Source: Acidobacteriota bacterium
GTDB lineage: Bacteria; Acidobacteriota; Terriglobia; Terriglobales; Acidobacteriaceae
Length of the DNA: 7,949 nucleotides
Assembly (NCBI GenBank): GCA_021781075.1
Contig: JAJXXN010000026.1
Coordinates: forward strand, 1-7,949
Direction: 5' to 3'
Positions 1-6,380 of the stretch are shown here, in pieces. The notes below the pieces were generated by a model, which saw only the letters and a list, made by a program, of their open reading frames with translations, searched no databases and was not told where the DNA came from. Both the position numbers and the translations under genes were made by a program. The first letter of the stretch is position 1; the number at the start of each line of letters is the position of its first letter.

Positions 1-2
1 CG

Positions 3-1949
3 AACCGGCAGCCGGAGATGGTTGGCGACGCGCTCTCGTTCTGGATTTATTCGCCGGAGGGGGTGAAGGCCGATGAGCTGCCGGAGATTGTGCTCAGCGA
101 TGCGGCGGATGGATTGCGCGTGGCCTCTTACCCTGGAACGTTCACAGTCACGGAGCCGTTGGGCAAGTTTGTTGTTGGTGACCTGGCCGCTGCGACGTGG
201 GTTCGAGTCCTGATTCATGTCAAGGATTTGAAGACGGCATCGATTTATCCATTCCATCCGGAGTTTTTGACCAGTGTTGTGTTTCATCAGGGCAAGGCGG
301 ATGGCGCAAAGCACACATTGATTGTGGATGATGTGAAGTTGGTGGGTGCCGCGGGCAAATCCGCCGATGCAAGCCCGGCGACGCCGCTTCCAGCGCCGCA
401 AAACTTGAAGGCCACCGGCTATGAGCGGCACATCCAGTTGCAGTGGGGCGGCGAACCGCAAAACGAATTGGACGCAGTGCTGGTGCTTCGCTCCGTGGAT
501 GGCGGCGCATTTATGCCCATAGGAATCCAGCGGCCGGGTGTGGGAATGTATGTGGATTTCATTGGCAAACCGGATGCGCGCGCTGAATACAAAATTCAAT
601 TCCTTGGTGAGACTGAAAACAAATCACAGTTGAGCAACGCAGTTTCAACTGCCACCCATGCAATGAGCGATGACGAACTGCTCACGATGCTCGAGGAGGG
701 GGCCTTCAATTATTTCTGGCAAGGCGGCGGGCCCAACTCGGGCATGGCGCGGGAAAATATTCCCGGCGATGAGCGCATTGTGGCCACGGGTGCGAGCGGT
801 TTTGGAATAGAAGCGCTGTGCGTTGGCGTTGAACGCAAGTTCATCACGCGCGAGGAAGGTTTGGCGCGGATGGAGAAGGTATTGAACTTCCTTGAGCGCG
901 CGCCAAAGTATCACGGGGCGTGGTCGCATTACATGGACGACCAAACCGCGGAGACGATGCCAGTGTTTGGAATGCTGGACAACGGCGGTGACCTGGTGGA
1001 GACTTCGTTTTTGATGCAGGGGCTGCTGACCGCGCGGCAATACTTCAAGAACGACGGCGCGCGTGGCGAGGCGATTTACCGGCGCATCACGAAGTTGTGG
1101 GAGGGGGTTGAGTGGGAGTGGTACCGCGACAACGCGACGGACGATTTTCTCTACTGGCACTGGTCGCCGGAGTGGGGCTTCATGATCCACCACCCGCTGA
1201 TTGGCTACAACGAGACATTGCCGGTTTACCTGCTGGCAATTGCGTCGCCAACACACCCGGTTCCTGCGTCGATGTATTATTCCGGCTGGGCAAGCCAGAG
1301 TGAGCGCGCGCAGCACTATCGTGAAGGATGGTCTGAGCAGTCGGAGGGCGACCACTACGCCAACGGCCATACTTACAACGGCATCAAGCTTGATGTGGGC
1401 GTCGGTTCGGGTGGGCCGCTGTTCTTCACGCACTACCCGTTCCTGGCTTTTGACCCGCATGCGCTGCACGACCGTTACACCGACTCCTATTTTGAAAACA
1501 GCCGCAAGATCGCGCTCATCAACCGCGCGTGGTGCATTGAAAACCCCAAGCACTACAAAGGGTACGGGGCAAATGCATGGGGATTGACGGCGGGCTCCGG
1601 GCCGTTTGATTATTCCGCCTCAGCGCCCGACAAGCTGAATGACCAGGGAACCATCGTGCTTACCGGCGCGCTTTCCTCGTTTCCTTACACGCCGAAGGAA
1701 TCCATGGAAGCCTTCAAGCATTTTTACCGGGAGCTTGGCGGCGAGTTGTGGACCGTCTACGGCCCGGCGGACAATTACAACGAAACCGTGGGCTGGGTTT
1801 CAACGCACTCGATGGGATTGAACCAATCCACCATCACCGTGATGATTGAGAATTATCGCACCGGTTTGCTGTGGAAAAACTTCATGTCGAACCCCGAGGT
1901 TGCGCCGATGCTGAAGAAACTGGATGAGGCGACCCATGCGGCAAAGTAA
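3..1949 (+). CDS. GH144/glycoamylase-like secreted glycan hydrolase, 5'-truncated by window edge
   Basis: The reading frame is open from the first base, so the start codon lies upstream; the ATG at 18 is probably internal. Numbering from that Met, residues about 1-112 look like a beta-sandwich carbohydrate-binding module (ending TLIVDDVKLVG), followed by a Pro/Ala-rich linker (about 113-127) and a fibronectin-III-like domain (about 124-212). Residues about 218-643 match the PF10091 glycoamylase-like domain: NYFW, GASGFGIEAL, DNGGDLVETSFLMQGLLTAR, LYWHWSPEWGF, SPTHPVP, NRAWCIENP, ALSSFPYTPKESM and IENYRTGLLWKNFM. Characterised members (GH144) are endo-beta-1,2-glucanases, but many carry only the label 'glucoamylase family protein', so the substrate is open. 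The accessory domains suggest export; a signal peptide would be off-window. The C-terminus is complete. rlmI follows after 19 nt, so the two may share a transcript. The family call is firm; activity and substrate are inferred. Confidence 0.88.
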   Translation, partial: NRQPEMVGDALSFWIYSPEGVKADELPEIVLSDAADGLRVASYPGTFTVTEPLGKFVVGDLAAATWVRVLIHVKDLKTASIYPFHPEFLTSVVFHQGKADGAKHTLIVDDVKLVGAAGKSADASPATPLPAPQNLKATGYERHIQLQWGGEPQNELDAVLVLRSVDGGAFMPIGIQRPGVGMYVDFIGKPDARAEYKIQFLGETENKSQLSNAVSTATHAMSDDELLTMLEEGAFNYFWQGGGPNSGMARENIPGDERIVATGASGFGIEALCVGVERKFITREEGLARMEKVLNFLERAPKYHGAWSHYMDDQTAETMPVFGMLDNGGDLVETSFLMQGLLTARQYFKNDGARGEAIYRRITKLWEGVEWEWYRDNATDDFLYWHWSPEWGFMIHHPLIGYNETLPVYLLAIASPTHPVPASMYYSGWASQSERAQHYREGWSEQSEGDHYANGHTYNGIKLDVGVGSGGPLFFTHYPFLAFDPHALHDRYTDSYFENSRKIALINRAWCIENPKHYKGYGANAWGLTAGSGPFDYSASAPDKLNDQGTIVLTGALSSFPYTPKESMEAFKHFYRELGGELWTVYGPADNYNETVGWVSTHSMGLNQSTITVMIENYRTGLLWKNFMSNPEVAPMLKKLDEATHAAK

Positions 1950-1953
1950 ACCC

Positions 1954-1959
1954 AGGAAG
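1954..1959 (+). promoter_or_regulatory. Ribosome binding site deciding the rlmI start
   Basis: AGGAAG lies 9 nt before the ATG at 1969 and just after the stop codon of the upstream gene. In-frame ATGs at 1924 and 1936 lie inside the upstream gene. The one at 1936 has only GAGG at 1926-1929 and the one at 1924 has nothing convincing, so 1969 is preferred. Confidence 0.55.
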
Positions 1960-1968
1960 CCGGAACCG

Positions 1969-3255
1969 ATGAAGGAAAAGAAGAGCGCAAAGGAACCCGC
2001 CACAACCACAGCGGGCGCAGCAGCGCAGGTTCAGAAACCCCATGCTGTGATTGCGCGCCGGGCGGCCGACCGCGCGCGCGCGGGGCACTTGTGGGTTTAT
2101 GCAAGCGACGTGGTGGATGTGGTTGCGCAAAAGGAAACGCCGCCCAACCTGCTTGCAGTCGTGGACGGGCGCGAATTGCTGCTGGGCACGGCGCTCTACA
2201 GCCCCAACTCGCAAATTATGCTGCGCATTGTTTCGCGCGAAGCAATCAACGAGGCGGAGTGGCTTGCGCTTTTTGAAGAGCGGCTGCGTGCGGCCATACG
2301 GCGGCGCAAGGAGTTGAGCGAGGGCGAGGGCGATGCCGTGCGGCTTTGCTTCAGCGAGGCCGATGGACTGCCGGGCCTGATCGTGGACAAGTACAACGAC
2401 CTTGTGATTGTGCAACTGCTTGCGCGAGGCTTGGACAACGCGGCAATTCGCGGGGTTGTGGTGAAGACTTTGCGCGAGGAAATTGCGCCGGAAACAATCA
2501 TCGAGAGGCCCGATGCGCGCATTCGCGAGCTTGAGGGATTGAGCACGCCCCCGGGCGGGCCGTTGTACGCGCGGAACAGAAAAGCCCCGAAGCTTGAAAC
2601 AAGGTTCACCATCAACGGCCTCGTCTTTGAGTATGACGCGAATGCCGGCCAAAAGACCGGGGCGTTCCTTGACCAGCGGATGAATTATCAAGCCGCCTCG
2701 GAGTGGACGGTGAAGCTTGGGGCCACCGGCCGTGCGCTTGACATCTGCACCTACCAGGGCGGGTTTGCGCTGCATATGGCGCGGGTTGCGGGTGAGGTGA
2801 TCGGCGTGGATGCCTCGCGCGCCTCGCTTGAAGTCGCGGAGAAAAACCTTACGGCGAATGCGGGAGTGCTCAAAGGCAAAGTGGAATGGCTGGAGGCTGA
2901 TGCATTTGAGTTGTTGCGCGAGTGGTCAAAAAGCGGAGAAAAGTTTGATGCGATCGTGCTTGATCCGCCGGCTTTTGCAAAATCGAAACGGGCGGTGGAG
3001 GGCGCACTGCGCGGGTACAAGGAGCTGAACCTGCGCGCGCTGGAGCTGCTAAACCCCGGCGGGCTGCTGGTGACGTGCAGTTGCTCGCACCATATTACGT
3101 GGGCTGACCTTGAGGGCGCGCTGGCCTCCGCAGGCGCGGATGCCAAGCGGCGAGTGCAGATGCTGGAGCGGCGCGGCGCGGCACTCGACCACCCGGTGGT
3201 GCTTGCGATGCCGGAGAGCGAATATTTGAAGGCGATTTACTGCAAGGTGGATTGA
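1969..3255 (+). CDS. rlmI: Class I SAM-dependent 23S rRNA (cytosine-C5) methyltransferase, RlmI family
   Basis: Predicted 428-residue methyltransferase that makes 5-methylcytosine in 23S rRNA from SAM (position 1962 for E. coli RlmI). After a Lys/Ala/Thr-rich tail (residues 1-24), a PUA-type RNA-binding domain begins at HAVIARRAADRARAGHLWVY. The central EEHI-like domain follows, with SEADGLPGLIVDKYND (about 129-144) and TGAFLDQR (230-237). The Rossmann methyltransferase domain has SAM motif I LDICTYQGGF (257-266), the acidic loop VIGVDAS (277-283), motif IV LDPPAF (331-336) and motif VI TCSCS (369-373), which carries the cysteines expected for m5C chemistry. Length is slightly above the roughly 395-residue E. 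coli enzyme because of the N-terminal tail. A start at 1924 would give 443 residues and overlap the upstream gene by 26 nt. The family is confident; the exact cytosine modified is by homology only. Confidence 0.9.
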   Translation: MKEKKSAKEPATTTAGAAAQVQKPHAVIARRAADRARAGHLWVYASDVVDVVAQKETPPNLLAVVDGRELLLGTALYSPNSQIMLRIVSREAINEAEWLALFEERLRAAIRRRKELSEGEGDAVRLCFSEADGLPGLIVDKYNDLVIVQLLARGLDNAAIRGVVVKTLREEIAPETIIERPDARIRELEGLSTPPGGPLYARNRKAPKLETRFTINGLVFEYDANAGQKTGAFLDQRMNYQAASEWTVKLGATGRALDICTYQGGFALHMARVAGEVIGVDASRASLEVAEKNLTANAGVLKGKVEWLEADAFELLREWSKSGEKFDAIVLDPPAFAKSKRAVEGALRGYKELNLRALELLNPGGLLVTCSCSHHITWADLEGALASAGADAKRRVQMLERRGAALDHPVVLAMPESEYLKAIYCKVD

Positions 3256-3259
3256 AGGG

Positions 3260-3724
3260 CTAGCCGTGGCGCACGACGCGCGCCAGCTTCAACTCTGCCA
3301 GCGCATTTTTCACCTGGGTGCGCAGCTCCTCAGCCTCAAAAATGCAGGAGCGAATGTAGGCGGAGACGGAAATTCCAGCAACAGCGGCACGCTTGCGCAA
3401 CAAGGCGGACTCCTCTTTGCTCATGCGCAAGGTGATGCTGGCGGCTTTGGTGACAGGTACGGATAGTGGCGCTTCCTCTTCTGTGGGCGCCGGGGCCGCT
3501 GCAGCGCGGCGTGCGTCAAGCTCTGCCGCGGCCATCTCGGTGATCTGCGCCAGCTCTTCGGCCAGTGGGCGCCGGGCGTGCTTTCTCAGCGCATCCTCAT
3601 AGCTGAGCGTGAATGTATCTTCCATGCCCGCGTTGATTGACGCATCCTCTGTTTGCCGAGTCAGTGCGCTTGCGACGACGCCGGCAAAGTCATTTTTCCC
3701 ATGGTGCGATGTAAACAGGCCCAT
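3260..3724 (-). CDS. Small ribbon-helix-helix (CopG/MobC-like) protein, uncharacterised
   Basis: A 154-residue protein whose C-terminal third resembles a ribbon-helix-helix DNA-binding unit: a short basic strand (SITLRMS, about 96-102), a charged helix (about 103-116), the turn AGISV and a second helix SAYIRSCIF (about 121-129). A further helix, EAEELRTQVKNALAELKLA, follows. This arrangement occurs in CopG/Arc-type repressors and in MobC-like accessory proteins, but no relaxase, plasmid or toxin gene is nearby, so mobilisation is unlikely here. Residues 1-75 (MGLFTSHHGKNDF..., then YEDALRKHARRPLAEELAQI) belong to no family I recognise, and an Ala/Pro/Glu linker (about 74-90) separates the halves. 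There is no signal peptide or membrane segment. The ATG has no SD but has a TAAGAT box 6 nt upstream, suggesting its own leaderless transcript. It converges on rlmI with 4 nt between stops. A transcriptional regulator is the best guess. Confidence 0.72.
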   Translation of the reverse strand: MGLFTSHHGKNDFAGVVASALTRQTEDASINAGMEDTFTLSYEDALRKHARRPLAEELAQITEMAAAELDARRAAAAPAPTEEEAPLSVPVTKAASITLRMSKEESALLRKRAAVAGISVSAYIRSCIFEAEELRTQVKNALAELKLARVVRHG

Positions 3725-3730
3725 GAAGCG

Positions 3731-3736
3731 ATCTTA
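3731..3736 (-). promoter_or_regulatory. Candidate -10 box (TAAGAT) for a leaderless transcript of the RHH gene
   Basis: Read on the minus strand, TAAGAT fits TANNNT and is followed by exactly 6 nt (CGCTTC) and then ATG, so transcription would begin at or beside the start codon. No SD-like sequence occurs before this ATG. A -35 is poor: the nearest TTG-containing hexamer is TTGCCC with a 20-nt spacer. Confidence 0.45.
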
Positions 3737-3768
3737 GTGGGCGGGAGAGAGCAGGAGGGCAAGTTGAA

Positions 3769-3784
3769 ATATTTTGGAAAATAT
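3769..3784. repeat. Perfect AT-rich palindrome, possible operator upstream of the RHH gene
   Basis: ATATTTT-GG-AAAATAT has two perfect 7-bp arms with a 2-nt centre. It sits about 45-60 bp upstream of the RHH start codon, in the 119-nt gap between the EAL and RHH genes. RHH proteins bind short inverted repeats as dimers or tetramers and often regulate their own gene, so it is a candidate autoregulatory site. An AT-rich UP-like element or chance are the alternatives. Confidence 0.4.
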
Positions 3785-3843
3785 CTTTATCGATTTGAAA
3801 CAGCGGCCAAGGATATTCCCATTCGTGGAGTGTTGCTGAATAT

Positions 3844-4782
3844 TTATGCGATGCCCCGTAGGGGCGCGTGGTCGTACGCAAAGGATGTTTCCGGCAGAAT
3901 TTTGCCCGGAAGCTGCAGTAATTGCGTGACCTCATCCACGGGCAGTGGGCGCGCCAGCAGGAAGCCTTGTCCATAGCGGCAGCCAAGCCGGGTGAGGGAT
4001 TTGTATTGCTCCATTGTCTCAATGCCCTCGGCGATGACCTCCATGTTCAGGACGCGCGCCAGCTCGATGATTACCTGCACAATTTTTTCGGCATTGTTGC
4101 CCTCGGTCATGCGATTGACAAAGGAGCGGTCAATCTTCAACACGTCGAAGCAAAAACTCTGCAGGTAATTGAGCGAGCTGTAGCCGGTGCCGAAGTCATC
4201 CATCAGCAGCGCGACGCCCATTTCGCGCAGCCTGTTCAACACGCCGGACGCGGTGATGATGTTGGTCATCAGGCTTGTCTCGGTGACTTCAACGCCGAGT
4301 TGCATTGCGTCCAGGGAGTGCTCATCGAGCAGTTCGCCGATGTAATCGCAGATGTCCTCCTTTGCGAACTCGCGTGTGGAAAGGTTGACGCAAACGCGCA
4401 GTCGACCGAGCGATGGGTCCATGACCTTCCAGGCGCGAATCTGCCTGCAGGCTTCGCCGAGTCCCCAGCGGCCGATTTCGAGAATCAAGCCGCACTCCTC
4501 GGCCAAAGGGATGAAGGCCGCCGGTCCAATGAGCCCGCGCTGCGGATGGCGCCATCGGATCAAGGCTTCCACGCCGACGATGCGGTGTGTGGCCAGCTCA
4601 ATCTCAGGTTGATAGAAGAGGACAAACTCCTGGTTCCCCAGGGCGGTGTACAGGTCATGCGGCGTGGGCCACTGTTCGCCGTCCAGGTTTTGCAACCGAG
4701 GCACCAGCAAGAGTTCGCTGTGTTGCAACTGCGCATGGGACTTGAGGCCCACACCACGCCTTGAAAATGACTTATGCCGCAT
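3844..4782 (-). CDS. Stand-alone EAL-domain c-di-GMP phosphodiesterase
   Basis: A 312-residue cytoplasmic protein made almost wholly of one EAL domain (about 48-290), which hydrolyses cyclic di-GMP to pGpG. All metal- and catalysis-related residues are present with family spacing: E72 of the EAL motif (GVEALIRWRHP), N133 (VNLS), E165 (EVTET), D195-D196 (DDFGTGYSSLNYL, loop 6), K216 (LKIDRSF), E252 (AEGIE) and Q272 (YGQGF). It should therefore be active rather than a degenerate binding protein. There is no GGDEF, PAS, REC or membrane segment; the first roughly 45 residues are polar and unassigned, so no sensor is visible. The ATG at 4782 is preferred over an in-frame TTG at 4800 because GAAGGA at 4793-4798 lies 10 nt before it. 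The M23 gene lies upstream on the same strand but is separated by about 200 nt containing strong hairpins, so independent transcription is likely. Confidence 0.92.
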   Translation of the reverse strand: MRHKSFSRRGVGLKSHAQLQHSELLLVPRLQNLDGEQWPTPHDLYTALGNQEFVLFYQPEIELATHRIVGVEALIRWRHPQRGLIGPAAFIPLAEECGLILEIGRWGLGEACRQIRAWKVMDPSLGRLRVCVNLSTREFAKEDICDYIGELLDEHSLDAMQLGVEVTETSLMTNIITASGVLNRLREMGVALLMDDFGTGYSSLNYLQSFCFDVLKIDRSFVNRMTEGNNAEKIVQVIIELARVLNMEVIAEGIETMEQYKSLTRLGCRYGQGFLLARPLPVDEVTQLLQLPGKILPETSFAYDHAPLRGIA

Positions 4783-4792
4783 CCGGATTGCG

Positions 4793-4798
4793 TCCTTC
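4793..4798 (-). promoter_or_regulatory. Ribosome binding site of the EAL gene
   Basis: GAAGGA on the minus strand, 10 nt before the ATG at 4782. It overlaps the region an alternative TTG start (4800) would translate, which argues for the ATG. Confidence 0.45.
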
Positions 4799-4833
4799 AA
4801 TCGTGTTATCGGATATTCCAGCGGCAGTCTTAG

Positions 4834-4871
4834 GGTACAAATGTGCCCGGAGGTGTGGCTGTTGGTACAAA
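4834..4871. repeat. Pair of GGTACAAA direct repeats upstream of the EAL gene
   Basis: GGTACAAA occurs at 4834-4841 and 4864-4871, exactly 30 bp start to start, close to three helical turns, so both copies would lie on the same DNA face. They are 50-90 bp upstream of the EAL start codon and could be regulator half-sites. An 8-bp repeat pair can also arise by chance. Confidence 0.25.
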
Positions 4872-4901
4872 AATAACCTGAATTACCAAGTGGCGAAGTG
4901 T

Positions 4902-4929
4902 CTTATATCAGTACACAATCGGCATTGTG
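4902..4929 (-). promoter_or_regulatory. Candidate EAL promoter -10 with adjoining inverted repeat
   Basis: On the minus strand TATAAG (4902-4907) matches TATAAT at five of six positions. No good -35 lies at 16-18 nt. Just upstream is the inverted repeat CACAAT-CGGC-ATTGTG (4914-4929), which would occupy the -35/spacer region and might be an activator or repressor site. If used, this promoter gives a leader of about 110 nt carrying the GGTACAAA repeats. Confidence 0.25.
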
Positions 4930-4953
4930 CGCAAGACACAGAGTGTCTTGCGC
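4929..4953 (-). terminator. Strong 11-bp perfect hairpin after the M23 gene, U-tract absent
   Basis: GCGCAAGACAC (4929-4939), loop AGA, GTGTCTTGCGC (4943-4953): a perfect 11-bp stem with a 3-nt loop, 33 nt beyond the M23 stop codon. Its position suggests transcription termination or 3'-end protection of the M23 mRNA. No T-run follows on either strand, so it is not a canonical intrinsic terminator. A REP-like repeat or a protein binding site are alternatives. Confidence 0.5.
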
Positions 4954-4958
4954 CTGCG

Positions 4959-4983
4959 CAATCATCCGGCTGAAGGATGATTG
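4959..4983 (-). terminator. 9-bp perfect hairpin immediately after the M23 stop codon
   Basis: CAATCATCC (4959-4967), 7-nt loop, GGATGATTG (4975-4983): a perfect 9-bp stem starting 2 nt after the M23 stop codon (4986-4988). With the hairpin at 4929-4953 it forms a tandem pair 5 nt apart. No U-tract follows, so a role in mRNA stability or U-less termination is an inference. Confidence 0.45.
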
Positions 4984-4985
4984 GT

Positions 4986-5954
4986 TCAATCGCCGATCGG
5001 TTGGTCGGTGCCAGTGTCGCCTGCGGTCAACTGCTCAAAGCTGGTGCGCAGGTATTTGTGCGGATTGACCGGCACATTGTGCACGCGCACCTCGTAGTGA
5101 AGGTGCGGCCCTGTGGCGCGTCCGGACTGCCCGACGTAGCCGATGACCTCGCCCCGCGTCACATGCTGTCCCGGGACAACCGCGATGGCGGAGAGATGGC
5201 CGTAAACGGTGCGCACATCGTGGCCGTGATCCAGGGTAATCTCGCGCCCGTAGCCGGAGCCGAGATTAGCGGCAAGGACTTCGCCATCGCCCGCGGCATG
5301 AACCGGAGTCCCGTAGGGCGCGGAGATGTCAAGGCCGGAGTGGAAGGCACCTTCCCCATTGAAGGGGTCCATGCGCTCGCCAAAGCTGGAAGTCACGCGG
5401 CCTTCAATGGGCCAGAGTGAGGGGGCGTCGAGAAGCTCAGAGAGATCGCCGACATAAGACGGAGTCCAGCCAACTTCAAAGGCGCGTGTCAAGCGTCCGC
5501 TCATAGCCTGGTAGCGCAGGTTGTAGAACTGGTCAATTGATTGCCTGACTTGTTGCTGGTCCACGTTGTCGCTCATGGCTAGCGAGGAGGGCGGTGGCGC
5601 GGTAGCCGCCTCGGCCGCGGGAGAGCCGGTAATTTTTTTACGCAGCCCGTACAAAGCCGTAATCTCATTGGCCAGCGCGCCCAGTGAGGCCACCTGCACA
5701 TCGCGCTCATGCGCAATCTGTGCCATCTGCTTGTAGTTCTTGCGCAATTCCTCGCGCTCTTCGCGAAGCTGGTTAAAGCTTTCAGTCTTGAGCAACATGC
5801 GGGTGTAAGAGCCGGCGAGGCCCACAATGGTGAATGTGCCAACCAAGGCCGCAATCAAAAATCCATAGACATAATGCAGGGGAAGCGGTATTTTGCGCAC
5901 ACGACCATCTTGGTCGCGTGAGACAAACAAAATGTAATATCGCTTCTTTGACAT
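4986..5954 (-). CDS. Membrane-anchored M23 (LytM-type) metallopeptidase
   Basis: A 322-residue predicted zinc endopeptidase or peptidase-like regulator acting on peptidoglycan cross-links in the periplasm. A basic N-terminus (MSKKRYY..., 1-25) precedes one membrane helix (about 28-50). A charged coiled-coil segment (about 55-100, LREEREELRKNYKQMAQI) and a Pro/Ala linker (about 111-125) follow. The M23 domain (about 182-300) has zinc ligands H205 and D209 (FHSGLDIS) and H286, with H253 (YGHL) and H284 (HLHYE) in the catalytic positions. All are intact, so it is predicted active, unlike EnvC/NlpD-type degenerate members. The basic cytosolic N-terminus plus coiled coil resembles envelope proteins that work beside the division or elongation machinery, but no such gene is present here. 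A weak SD (AAAGGG, 5 nt before ATG) supports the start. It is divergent from thiL and followed by two hairpins. Confidence 0.92.
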   Translation of the reverse strand: MSKKRYYILFVSRDQDGRVRKIPLPLHYVYGFLIAALVGTFTIVGLAGSYTRMLLKTESFNQLREEREELRKNYKQMAQIAHERDVQVASLGALANEITALYGLRKKITGSPAAEAATAPPPSSLAMSDNVDQQQVRQSIDQFYNLRYQAMSGRLTRAFEVGWTPSYVGDLSELLDAPSLWPIEGRVTSSFGERMDPFNGEGAFHSGLDISAPYGTPVHAAGDGEVLAANLGSGYGREITLDHGHDVRTVYGHLSAIAVVPGQHVTRGEVIGYVGQSGRATGPHLHYEVRVHNVPVNPHKYLRTSFEQLTAGDTGTDQPIGD

Positions 5955-6011
5955 CGGGACCCTTTGACCTCAAAAACTAAAGACGCGAGCTGAGGCTTTT
6001 CGGTTCACTGC

Positions 6012-6040
6012 ATACTACAGGAATTGATTGGTGATGGCAT
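6012..6040 (-). promoter_or_regulatory. Candidate sigma70-type promoter for the M23 gene
   Basis: On the minus strand ATGCCA (6035-6040; four of six matches to TTGACA), a 17-nt spacer and TAGTAT (6012-6017; four of six matches to TATAAT). Transcription would begin near 6005, giving a leader of about 50 nt. The inverted repeat GATGG-CATTA-CCATC (6033-6047) overlaps the -35, as a repressor site would. Confidence 0.35.
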
Positions 6041-6380
6041 TACCATCTTGCAAGGCAAATAGAAATGCTCTGGAGGTGAGTAGCGGTTACGAACAACAAA
6101 CCAGACACACGTGCTCGAAGAGCACAAAAAATTCTCACCTAGTAGGATCATAGTATCAGAAAAAACGACTAGAGTCAATGAATAGAATGAGATAGAGGAG
6201 TGTGTGGGTCTGATTTGAAATTGTCGTTCCGCCGTAATTTAATGATTTACTATTCATTTTCCAGTAGATACTCAGCTTGCCGCCTACTCTGGTTACCGCG
6301 TTGCTTTGGTATTTCCCTATGTTTACAGGCTTATGCAGACAATTGGGGTGGCAGGTGAGCAGGGGTGATGGTGCATTTTG

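Noticed and set aside
200..210. GGTTCGAGTCC resembling a tRNA T-arm
   Set aside because: It lies in coding sequence, and no acceptor, D-arm or anticodon-arm pairing can be built around it.
645..1553. 302-codon minus-strand open frame
   Set aside because: It is antisense to the conserved GH144 domain, is rich in Arg/Val/Leu as expected of a shadow of a GC-rich gene, and has no recognisable motif.
1882..2775. 297-codon minus-strand open frame
   Set aside because: It is antisense to the GH144 end and rlmI, both of which are well supported; it has no domain or RBS.
3922..4764. 280-codon plus-strand open frame opposite the EAL gene
   Set aside because: It lies opposite a complete EAL domain with every catalytic residue; its composition (Gln/His/Ala-rich) is that of a complementary-strand shadow.
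4783..4800. TTG at 4800 as the EAL start
   Set aside because: It has no SD before it, whereas GAAGGA precedes the ATG at 4782; the extra six residues lie outside the domain.
3811..4820. GGATATTCC present at 3811 and 4811 upstream of both minus-strand genes
   Set aside because: A shared 9-mer is expected many times by chance in 8 kb, and the two copies sit at different distances from their start codons.
6111..6131. GTGCTC-GAA-GAGCAC followed by six A's as an intrinsic terminator
   Set aside because: On the plus strand the tract is A rather than T; on the minus strand the T-run precedes the hairpin instead of following it.
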